Source: an uncultured Eubacteriales bacterium | Lineage (GTDB): Bacteria; Bacillota; Clostridia; Christensenellales; QALW01 | Assembly: GCA_900552055.1 (NCBI GenBank) | Contig: URYI01000033.1 | Location: 1 to 16,542 of the forward strand | Reading direction: 5' to 3' | Length of the DNA: 16,542 bases | Shown here: piece after piece, positions 10,476 to 16,542 of the stretch | Layout of the letters: each line of letters opens with the position of its first letter | Position numbering within the stretch: position 1 is the stretch's first letter | The notes under the pieces: generated by a model | Databases searched by the model: none | What the model was told of the DNA's origin: nothing | What the model saw: only the letters and a program-made list of their open reading frames with translations | Program-made: the position numbers and the translations under genes

Positions 10476-12662
10476 ATGAATTTATGTGTACAGCCGCCTG
10501 AGGAACAGCTTAGGCAGATAGAAGGGCTGCTTGAAGGAGAAAAAATCTGCTATTGCGCTCCCTTCGACCTTACGCCTGACGGAAAAATAATAAAGGGCGC
10601 CTTTGTGAGCGTAAGCCGGAGCAGACTGATTTTAACGGGACCGGGAATACAGTCGGTTTATTTGCTGAAGGATTTTGCGCGCCTTGAGTGCCAGATGCTT
10701 ATAAACAACGCCGTGCTTGTAGGTATAGATAAAAACGGGCGCGAATGTCTGCTTGCGCGTTTCAGGACTGCTAACGCTCTTAAATTTTCCTATATCGCGC
10801 GGGGAGCAAACCTGTTTATTAATGGGGAAGACAGGGTTGTAATGAGCCGGGAAAGGGAAAATATCTGCCCCAAATGCGGCAGGGGACTGCATGGGGCCAA
10901 TTACTGCTCCCACTGCGAGGGACGTGGCCGCACTTTTAAGCGCATCCTTTCCATGGCCCGGCCGCATATTAAGGATTTAATATTTGTTTCTGTTATAATG
11001 GTTATTATTACGGGCATAAACGTAGGAGCGCGCTTTGCAGAAAAAGAGCTTGTAGACGAGGTTATAATGGTAAACGGCCCGCTGTCCGAAGCGTATAAAT
11101 ATATTTTAATTATGATAGCTCTTACTGCGGCTGTTATTGTATGCTATGTCCTGCGCAATTACTTAAGCGCGCGTCTGGGCACTAGCATAAGCATGGATCT
11201 GCGCAAACGGCTTTATGAAAAAATACAGGCGCTTTCCATAGGCTTTATTTCGGGAGAGAGGCCGGGGGCCCTGATGAACCGCATGACCCAGGATACCCAG
11301 CAGATAAGGCGTTTTATGGAAAACACCTTTGCTATGATGTTCAATCAGGTTCTGACTATGCTGGGGAGCATTATAGTAATGTTTATCATGGATTGGCGGC
11401 TGTCCCTCATGATTTTGGCGCTTATGCCAGTTATCATACTGTTTACGGCATATTTCAGGCGTATAAATAAAATATTTCACAAGCAGTGGATGGCCAGCGA
11501 TGAAGTAAACAGCCAGCTTCAGGATGTACTCTCCGGAATAAGGGTGGTTAAGGCCTTTGGCACTGAACAGCGGGAAACATTAAAGTTCTCGACGGGAAAT
11601 GCTAAAGTTGCGCATATTACTCAGCATGCTGAAAAGCTCTGGGCGACGCTTTATCCTATTTTTGAGCTTATTTTCGGACTGTCTACCGTTCTGGTTATAC
11701 TTTACGGAGGCATAAACGTGCTTAACGGAAGCTTTACCATGGGAGAAATAACCATGTTTACCTTTTACAGCACAGCGCTTTACGGTTGTATGAGGTGGCT
11801 GGGCAATATGCCCAGGATGGTTATAAGCACGCTTATTTCCATAGACCGCATCTACAGCGTGCTGGATGAGGAGGAAACAATAGTCAATCGGGAAAATGCA
11901 GTAACGCGGCAGATAGAGGGACGGATAAGCATTAAAGACGTTTATTTTGGATATAACGCCTATGAAACTGTGCTGGAGGGCATCAGCCTGGAAATTAAGC
12001 AAGGAGAAATGATAGGGCTGGTAGGCGCTTCGGGCACGGGCAAATCTACTCTTATAAACCTTATAATGCGCATGTATGACGTGGACGCCGGCGAAATAGA
12101 TATTGATGGAATAGATATCAGGGATTATGATAAGGAATGTTTGCACCGTCAGATAGGAGTAGTGCTTCAGGAACCTTTTCTGTTTTCAGGCAGCGTGCTG
12201 GACAATATAAAATATTCTAAGCCTGAAGCGACATATGAAGAGGTAATAAGAGCGGCCAAGCTGGCCAACGCGCATGATTTTGTCATTAAATTTCCTGACG
12301 GGTACGATACGAAGGTGGGAGAGAACGGACATAACCTTTCGGGCGGAGAGAGGCAGAGAATAGCTATAGCGCGCGCTGTTCTGTGCGACCCCAAGATACT
12401 AATTCTGGACGAAGCGACCAGCAGTCTGGATACTGAGACTGAATACCAGATACAGGAGGCGCTTGCCAGACTGATTAAGGGCAGAACCACCATAGCTATA
12501 GCTCATCGCCTTTCCACCCTGCGCGGCGCGGACAGGATAATGGTCATTGATAAGAAAAAGCGTGCTGAATTGGGCACTCATGACGAGCTTCTGCGCCAAA
12601 GGGGAATATATTATAATTTGGTTATGGCTCAGCTGCAGATGGGTAAGCTGGACAGCGCTTAA
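10476..12662 (+). CDS. Second ABC exporter subunit with N-terminal zinc-ribbon extension
   Basis: A 728-residue transporter half-molecule. Residues 1-125 form a soluble domain resembling that of the first subunit in position. A zinc ribbon follows with Cys131, Cys134, Cys144 and Cys147, then a six-helix exporter membrane domain (about 155-450), then the ATPase. The ATPase has Walker A GASGTGKST (517-525), Q-loop VLQEPFLF, signature LSGGERQR (621-628), Walker B ILILDEATSSLD and switch histidine in IAIAHRLST. Both subunits keep the catalytic glutamate, so both ATP sites look competent, unlike many heterodimers with one degenerate site. ATG 10476 has AGGAG at 10463-10467, 8 bases upstream, overlapping the DUF1854 stop. 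No clear terminator was seen after it in 12663-12765. It likely forms a heterodimer with the first ABC protein. Substrate unknown. Confidence 0.92.
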   Translation: MNLCVQPPEEQLRQIEGLLEGEKICYCAPFDLTPDGKIIKGAFVSVSRSRLILTGPGIQSVYLLKDFARLECQMLINNAVLVGIDKNGRECLLARFRTANALKFSYIARGANLFINGEDRVVMSRERENICPKCGRGLHGANYCSHCEGRGRTFKRILSMARPHIKDLIFVSVIMVIITGINVGARFAEKELVDEVIMVNGPLSEAYKYILIMIALTAAVIVCYVLRNYLSARLGTSISMDLRKRLYEKIQALSIGFISGERPGALMNRMTQDTQQIRRFMENTFAMMFNQVLTMLGSIIVMFIMDWRLSLMILALMPVIILFTAYFRRINKIFHKQWMASDEVNSQLQDVLSGIRVVKAFGTEQRETLKFSTGNAKVAHITQHAEKLWATLYPIFELIFGLSTVLVILYGGINVLNGSFTMGEITMFTFYSTALYGCMRWLGNMPRMVISTLISIDRIYSVLDEEETIVNRENAVTRQIEGRISIKDVYFGYNAYETVLEGISLEIKQGEMIGLVGASGTGKSTLINLIMRMYDVDAGEIDIDGIDIRDYDKECLHRQIGVVLQEPFLFSGSVLDNIKYSKPEATYEEVIRAAKLANAHDFVIKFPDGYDTKVGENGHNLSGGERQRIAIARAVLCDPKILILDEATSSLDTETEYQIQEALARLIKGRTTIAIAHRLSTLRGADRIMVIDKKKRAELGTHDELLRQRGIYYNLVMAQLQMGKLDSA

Positions 12663-12692
12663 AATGTTCACACAAAATTTAATATTTGTAAA

Positions 12693-12744
12693 TTGACGAG
12701 TAAATCGTAATATTATAAAATCACCTGATGTATGATATTATAAA
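12693..12744 (+). promoter_or_regulatory. Candidate promoter region of the prolyl isomerase gene
   Basis: TTGACG (12693-12698) lies 15 bases before TATAAA (12714-12719), a short spacer. A second -10-like box with the same sequence context lies at 12739-12744 without an obvious -35. The 10-mer ATATTATAAA occurs twice, at 12710-12719 and 12735-12744. The region is very AT-rich, so the exact promoter is uncertain. Confidence 0.35.
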
Positions 12745-12765
12745 TGCGGCGGTGTTATAGTGTAC

Positions 12766-13458
12766 ATGAAAAGACTGGCTGTACTTTTAACTGTTGTTTT
12801 TATAGTTCCGTTCTTTTCTTCATGCGGAGAGCAGGCTGAAGGTAAAATTGCCGTACCTTCGGTGGGGCCTGATTATTCAAACAGGGCGATAGAAAATTTT
12901 GACGGGGAATATGAGGAGGCAAATGATATGCAGCATCCTGTGGCATTTATCACAATGGAATCAGGCGCGGTTATAAAGGCTGAGCTTTATCCTGAAAAAG
13001 CGCCTGAGACGGTTAATAATTTTATTTATCTGGCTAATGAGAAAAATTTCTACGACGGCCTTATTTTTCACAGAGTTATACAAAACTTTATGATTCAGGG
13101 CGGATGCCCCGAAGGAACGGGCAAAGGCGGCCCTGGTTATACAATAAAGGGCGAATTTGCGGCTAACGGCTTTACCCAGAACAACATTGCCCATGTTCCC
13201 GGTACCCTTTCCATGGCGCGCCTGGCTTTTCCTTATGACAGCGCCGGTTCACAGTTTTTTATATGTGTGGCTGACTGTTCTCATCTAAATGGTCAGTATG
13301 CGGCATTTGGAATGGTGGTAGAGGGCATGGACGCTGTTTATGAAATCAGTCATGTATCTACCGGTACGCTGGATAAGCCAAAAGATCCTCAGGTTATAAA
13401 GAGTATACGCGTGGATACAAGAGGGGTGGATTATCCTGCCCCTGAGGGAGCAAAATAA
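12766..13458 (+). CDS. Lipoprotein cyclophilin-type peptidyl-prolyl cis-trans isomerase
   Basis: An exported folding catalyst that isomerises X-Pro bonds at the cell surface. From ATG 12766 it has 230 residues; a GTG at 12760 is an alternative adding two residues, and the ribosome site is weak (GGCGG near 12748). The signal peptide is MKRLAVLLTVVFIVPFFSSC, with lipobox FSSC and lipidated Cys20 predicted. A linker of about 35 residues precedes the cyclophilin domain (about 58-225). Active-site blocks are FHRVI with Arg103, FMIQGG (108-113), GGPGYTI, SMAR, SAGSQFF (159-165) and LNGQYAAFG. The tryptophan of eukaryotic cyclophilins is absent, as in many bacterial members. It is a monocistronic unit ending in a clear terminator. 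Its membrane anchoring would need a functional Lgt, and an Lgt-like gene lies 2 kb downstream. Confidence 0.93.
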   Translation: MKRLAVLLTVVFIVPFFSSCGEQAEGKIAVPSVGPDYSNRAIENFDGEYEEANDMQHPVAFITMESGAVIKAELYPEKAPETVNNFIYLANEKNFYDGLIFHRVIQNFMIQGGCPEGTGKGGPGYTIKGEFAANGFTQNNIAHVPGTLSMARLAFPYDSAGSQFFICVADCSHLNGQYAAFGMVVEGMDAVYEISHVSTGTLDKPKDPQVIKSIRVDTRGVDYPAPEGAK

Positions 13459-13497
13459 TATTATAGTCTTTTGCATATTTTGATAAATAAGCCGATA

Positions 13498-13527
13498 GGG
13501 AGCACAATACAGATGTGCTCCCTTTTT
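13498..13527 (+). terminator. Intrinsic terminator of the prolyl isomerase gene
   Basis: A perfect 8-bp stem GGGAGCAC (13498-13505) / GTGCTCCC (13515-13522) with a 9-base loop, followed directly by TTTTT. It begins 40 bases after the stop codon. Confidence 0.93.
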
Positions 13528-14352
13528 GTATAGAGAAAAAAACCTGCCGGGCGAGAGGTTAAGGAGAGCCTAGGGATAAGACGGAACTCCTTCTGCAAAA
13601 CTGGGAATGCGTTTTGTAAACTGCAATGAAGCGCAAAGGGAATTGATTACCGAAAAGTACACAAATAGTTCATCGCGCACAAAATGGAATTTCTAGTATC
13701 ATATTGTGTTTGTAACAAGCTAGGAATATAGCTCTATATGCCTCCTGAGAATAATATAATATCATATCATAATTGAATTATAATGCCGGGAAGTTGTTCT
13801 ATGTTGGAAAGCGGGAGAAGATAGGGGAAATTCACAGGAAGCTGAGGCAATGGAAAAGATTAAGCTCATAAAGGAAGAGGAGTTGTGTATATATATTGAT
13901 GGAAATGCAGCCTAAATGGGCAATATCAGATTTTATAATATACTTAAAGGAAAAGGAGGCAGATGATTTATAAGGTGGGTAATAAGTATAAGTATCCGAA
14001 CAGGTAATTTGCGGATTTTATGCAGACACAGCGGGAAAGAAGGCAAAATGGATAGGGGAGTATATTGGACGCTAGGAATATGAGTATAAAGCAGGAGAAT
14101 AACAGATGATTAGAAATTTCCAGGTTCGTTTGCCGAAGGCGGCTGAACTCACGCGGCGAATAAGCAATATATATTGGCGCAGGCAGTGCGATATAGGCAG
14201 AGAAAATCGGGTAAAAACTTATATCAAAATACAGGAATAACAAGAATGGAATAATAGGCATATGCTGGATATGGCTGCGGCAGTGCCCATAGGCTGGATG
14301 CGCGGAAGCATCGGTTTCGCAGTTGCCAAAGGGTTGCGGAGAGAAGGCGGGG

Positions 14353-14396
14353 GAGGGGAGAAAAGAGGGGGGTTATTAAGTAACCCTTTTCCCCTC
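14353..14396. repeat. Imperfect inverted repeat / large hairpin
   Basis: GGGTTA (14370-14375) pairs with TAACCC (14381-14386) around loop TTAAG. Outside it AAAA pairs with TTTT, and GAGGGG (14353-14358) pairs with CCCCTC (14391-14396), with a purine bulge on the left arm. There is no T-tail on either strand, so it is not a standard terminator. Confidence 0.5.
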
Positions 14397-14574
14397 AAAA
14401 TACCGCAAATGCATTTATTCAGCGCTTACGTTTTTCGCTTTGCCGGCCCTCCAACCTCGCTTTGATTGCACATCCCATGCAAATAAACCGCAGCAGTGCG
14501 CAAAAGCCGGCGTCCCCGGCAAAACTATGGGTTTTCATTAAGCCCTATGATTGTACATGCGCAGCGTGACGTGC

Positions 14575-14630
14575 AAGCCGGCAATAGAGGGCTTTATCCG
14601 TATATTACTCTCCGGCTTCGCTGTTTTTTT
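14575..14630 (+). terminator. Terminator-like hairpin with T-run
   Basis: AAGCCGG (14575-14581) and CCGGCTT (14612-14618) form a 7-bp stem with an inner AGAG/CTCT pairing and a long loop. TTTTTTT follows at 14624-14630, after five intervening bases. The gap and long loop make it a weak terminator candidate for an unknown transcript. Confidence 0.3.
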
Positions 14631-14739
14631 ATTTTCTTACAAAAATTAGCTTCCGTTATTTTGATGTATATTATTTCATCGTAATACTGTAAAACAGTGC
14701 TTCTGCTCGTCCTTTTTGCATTTTTATCTTCAGGGATTA

Positions 14740-14769
14740 TTGACATAAACTGATTTCATATGTTAAACT
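14740..14769 (+). promoter_or_regulatory. Promoter of the DUF4190-like gene
   Basis: TTGACA (14740-14745), then 18 bases, then an extended -10 TGTTAAACT (TG at 14761-14762, TAAACT 14764-14769). This gives a leader of about 67 bases. A TATAAT at 14831-14836 also exists, but it is only 6 bases before the ATG and has no -35. Confidence 0.55.
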
Positions 14770-14842
14770 TAAGATGTTGTAAAAAGAATGGTTTCAATTT
14801 GTCGTCTTAATTTTTTATATAAAAAAGGGGTATAATAGTAAT

Positions 14843-15190
14843 ATGGAAAATAATAATCAGAACAGTAATCAAAATTTTAGTCCAAATAATAATCAGGCCC
14901 CCAATCAGGTTCCGCAGAATAACAATATGCCGGTTGCTGCTTTAATTTGCGGTTTGCTGGCTCTGGTATTCTGGTTTATACCCTTAAGGTATTTTAATTT
15001 TATAAATTTGCTGTTTTCTATTTTGGCCATTGTGTTTGGAGCAAAAGGCCGTCAAACTGCGTCGCCCAATCAAACGGGAATGGCTACAGCCGGTATGGTG
15101 CTGGGTATTATAGGCGTAGTGATGTCTTTAGTTATTATTGTTTGCGTTATTGCCGCCTGGACTGCTATTGCTACTATCCCTTGGTTATAA
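14843..15190 (+). CDS. Small Asn/Gln-rich DUF4190-type membrane protein
   Basis: A 115-residue membrane protein. Residues 1-28 are disordered and very rich in Asn and Gln (18 of 28 positions). Hydrophobic segments follow at about 29-48 and 53-67, then a short polar GRQTASPNQTG loop with basic residues, then a long glycine-containing hydrophobic segment at 79-105. The layout fits the DUF4190 family: low-complexity N-terminus, paired helices and a GMATAGMVLGIIG-like motif. That assignment is from memory. ATG 14843 has AAGGGG at 14825-14830, 12 bases upstream, a somewhat long spacing. The gene stands alone with its own promoter and terminator. DUF4190 proteins have no established function; a membrane or envelope-stress role would be speculation. 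Confidence 0.8.
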   Translation: MENNNQNSNQNFSPNNNQAPNQVPQNNNMPVAALICGLLALVFWFIPLRYFNFINLLFSILAIVFGAKGRQTASPNQTGMATAGMVLGIIGVVMSLVIIVCVIAAWTAIATIPWL

Positions 15191-15226
15191 GTTAATTTCA
15201 CACACTAAGGTTAAGGGGTAAATTTT

Positions 15227-15259
15227 AAGCCGTGCGGAGGTTTTCCCGTGCGGCTTTTT
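15227..15259 (+). terminator. Intrinsic terminator of the DUF4190-like gene
   Basis: AAGCCGTGCGG (15227-15237) pairs with CCGTGCGGCTT (15246-15256), including two G-T wobbles, around a short loop. The T-run continues to 15259. It starts 36 bases after the stop codon. Confidence 0.88.
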
Positions 15260-15271
15260 GTTTATTCACTA

Positions 15272-15543
15272 GACAATACAAATAATAGTACAATGCGCCG
15301 CAAAGGGGTGAATTGTTGGATTTTGCTGTGTTGCCGTTCTTGAAATACGCCCGGTATTTCCGCGTGCCACCTTGTAGAACCAGACAATTCGCCTCCTACG
15401 CGGTCGGAGATTTTGATTTCAATGCCCGTTGATGGCTGCGTGGTGCACGATTATAGGCATACTGTGGTATTTTAAAGACCGCTCAACAAAGTGGAAGCGG
15501 CGAGCTCTTGAGCAAAAAAGCATTGCACTCTTATTGTATTGTC
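15272..15543. mobile_element. MITE-like element with 25-bp imperfect terminal inverted repeats
   Basis: The left end 15272-15296 (starts GACAATACAAATAATAG, ends CAATGC) is the inverted, nearly exact counterpart of the right end 15520-15543 (starts GCATTGCACTCTTATTG, ends TATTGTC), with two mismatches and one indel. Inside are nested inverted repeats: 15305-15316 with 15384-15395 (12 bp with two wobbles), GAAATAC/GTATTTC at 15342-15360, GCGGTC/GACCGC at 15400-15482, and GCTCAA/TTGAGC at 15481-15513. No transposase and no gene were seen inside. No convincing target duplication was found; CTAG occurs near both ends. It is a non-autonomous element by structure. Confidence 0.65.
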
Positions 15544-15584
15544 CGAGCTAGGGCATAAAAGGAACTGCAGGACAGGAATTTGCC

Positions 15585-15613
15585 TTGACAAAGGCGTATG
15601 TTTAATTTAATAT
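15585..15613 (+). promoter_or_regulatory. Promoter of the Lgt-like gene
   Basis: A perfect TTGACA (15585-15590), a 17-base spacer and TAATAT (15608-15613). Transcription would begin near 15620, almost at the ribosome site, giving a very short leader. The -35 lies inside a small palindrome, GCCTT GACA AAGGC (15582-15595). Confidence 0.8.
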
Positions 15614-15632
15614 TTTTTCGGGGGTGGGCTTA

Positions 15633-16445
15633 ATGTTTCCATCGTTTGAATTTTTAGGCAGGGAAATAGGACTTTATTCTATATGTGCTCTGGCGGGAAT
15701 ATTTTCTGCCGGAATTTTTGCTTTACACGTTGCTAAAAAGCGCGGGCTGGATCAAAACCAGATGCTTTTCGGTCTGCTTTGGGCGGGCTTGGGAGCCTTT
15801 GCCGGCGGGCATTTGCTTTACGGCATTACCAATATTCGGTATCTTATCCGTTTGTTTAACTTAATAGGTGAAATTACTGCTGGGCAGTTTTTTCAGGGCC
15901 TTTATTTCGTGTTCGGCGGGATGGTGTTTTATGGCGGACTGCTGGGCGGCATGGCGGCCATGCTCATATATTTGAAATGCAAAAAGCTTTGCGTACCTGA
16001 ATATTCTGATATATGCGCGCCGGCAGTGCCGCTGTTCCATGTGTTTGGCCGGATTGGCTGTTTTCTTGGCGGCTGCTGTTACGGTGTGGAAAGTGATATC
16101 GGCTTTATATATACAAAGGCTCTGGACCCTTTAGCAAACGGCGTGCGCCGCTTTCCCATTCAGCTGGCTGAAGCGGCGGTAAATTTAATTTTGTTTTTTA
16201 TTCTGTATGGTATGCTTAAGAAAGGCAGGTTAAAGGGTAAATTGTTCTGTCTATATCTTTTAATGTACTCTGTGTGCCGCTTTATATTGGAATTTTGGCG
16301 GGGGGATGAAATAAGAGGTTTTATTCTGGGTATATCCACTTCTCAGTTTATAAGCATTTTTGTTTTTATCGGGGCACTGCTGGGACTGCTTTTAATTAAA
16401 AAAAGAGCGTTTAAGGATAATCAGGAACTGCATAAAGATTTTTAA
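15633..16445 (+). CDS. Prolipoprotein diacylglyceryl transferase-like membrane protein (variant active site)
   Basis: A polytopic membrane protein of 270 residues from ATG 15633, with GGGGG at 15620-15624 and an 8-base spacer. A GTG at 15624 is less likely because it overlaps the ribosome site. Canonical Lgt transfers diacylglycerol from phosphatidylglycerol to lipobox cysteines. The family pattern is present: about seven hydrophobic segments, GGMVFYGGLLGG (95-106), the signature GRIGCFLGGCCYG (139-151) and CRFILEFWR (215-223), which retains Arg216 and Glu220. Two positions differ from E. coli Lgt: the histidine of FHGGL is Tyr100, and the asparagine of GRxGNF is Cys143. A triple-cysteine GC..GGCC cluster is typical of this subgroup in Clostridia from memory. 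It could be a divergent Lgt or a paralogue with another role, so no symbol is given. Confidence 0.8.
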   Translation: MFPSFEFLGREIGLYSICALAGIFSAGIFALHVAKKRGLDQNQMLFGLLWAGLGAFAGGHLLYGITNIRYLIRLFNLIGEITAGQFFQGLYFVFGGMVFYGGLLGGMAAMLIYLKCKKLCVPEYSDICAPAVPLFHVFGRIGCFLGGCCYGVESDIGFIYTKALDPLANGVRRFPIQLAEAAVNLILFFILYGMLKKGRLKGKLFCLYLLMYSVCRFILEFWRGDEIRGFILGISTSQFISIFVFIGALLGLLLIKKRAFKDNQELHKDF

Positions 16446-16526
16446 TGTATGTATAATCCGCATGCTTCTTATCAAGCCGTGGAATTTTGGAGCGCAGTTA
16501 AAAGCCTCCCAGGACGGCGCCGTTTG

Positions 16527-16542
16527 CGGCCCGTAAGGGCCG
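16527..16542. repeat. Hairpin at the window edge
   Basis: CGGCCC and GGGCCG form a perfect 6-bp stem with loop GTAA, ending exactly at the last base. It lies 81 bases after the Lgt-like stop codon and could be the first part of a terminator or of a repeat. What follows is outside the window. Confidence 0.4.

Larger units (their letters stand above)
13528..14739. other. Gene-poor 1.2-kb stretch
   Basis: No reading frame here is convincing. The plus strand of 13780-14110 is purine-rich with short ORFs such as 13850-13915 (starts MEKIKLIKEEE) and 13963-14007 (starts MIYKVGNK, after GGAGG), each closed quickly by stops in a way that could fit a decayed gene. The opposing 97-codon frame 13968-14261 is low-complexity and hydrophobic and is probably a mirror artefact. 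The right part, 14400-14640, is richer in GC, with repeated GCCGG motifs and hairpins. No tRNA or known RNA was recognised. Confidence 0.5.

Noticed and set aside
13968..14261. 97-codon minus-strand ORF, hydrophobic
   Set aside because: Low-complexity composition (I, F, L, S, Y) mirroring a purine-rich opposite strand, no ribosome site recognised, no family resemblance.
14262..14465. 67-codon plus-strand ORF
   Set aside because: It runs through the large hairpin at 14353-14396, is glycine/arginine-rich from purine runs, and has no ribosome site.
14831..14836. TATAAT just before the DUF4190-like ATG as a leaderless promoter
   Set aside because: No -35 at suitable distance, while TTGACA with an extended -10 at 14740-14769 fits better and leaves room for AAGGGG as ribosome site.
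16449..16542. Open frame from ATG to the window end (MYNPHASYQAVEFW...)
   Set aside because: No ribosome site, only 31 codons visible, and its end is inside a hairpin; could be real but cannot be supported.

Overview
The window looks like chromosomal DNA of a Gram-positive anaerobe of the class Clostridia, probably an uncultured gut lineage. The reasons are strong GGAGG-type ribosome binding sites, TTGACA/TATAAT promoters, short intrinsic terminators with T-tails, frequent ATA and AGG codons, and a Clostridia-style Lgt-like protein and DUF4190 protein. This placement is inference; no rRNA or other phylogenetic marker was read.

Left half, minus strand, positions 7140 to 38: one tightly packed operon transcribed as asnA, purA, purB, pyrG, guaA. 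The enzymes amidate aspartate to asparagine, take IMP to AMP in two steps, UTP to CTP, and XMP to GMP. All insert nitrogen from ammonia, glutamine or aspartate. Gene gaps are 32, 13 and 13 bases, followed by a 4-base ATGA overlap. A near-consensus promoter lies about 190 bases before asnA. The transcribed leader holds a possible H-type pseudoknot and then an intrinsic terminator whose 5' arm the pseudoknot would occupy. This is the strongest candidate for an undescribed element here: a riboswitch-like attenuator in front of a nucleotide/asparagine operon.

Centre, plus strand, 7329 to 12662: a divergent operon of two full-length ABC exporter subunits separated by a DUF1854-family protein. Both ABC subunits carry an unusual N-terminal extension with a four-cysteine zinc ribbon just before the membrane domain. 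A good promoter is followed by a 19-codon small ORF with an excellent ribosome binding site before the first ABC gene.

Right part, plus strand: a lipoprotein cyclophilin-type prolyl isomerase with a clear terminator; about 1.2 kb (13528-14739) with no convincing gene; a small Asn/Gln-rich DUF4190 membrane protein with its own promoter and terminator; a roughly 270-bp MITE-like element with 25-bp imperfect terminal inverted repeats; and an Lgt-like membrane protein with a strong promoter but substitutions at two positions important in canonical Lgt. The last 97 bases hold only a small hairpin at the window edge.
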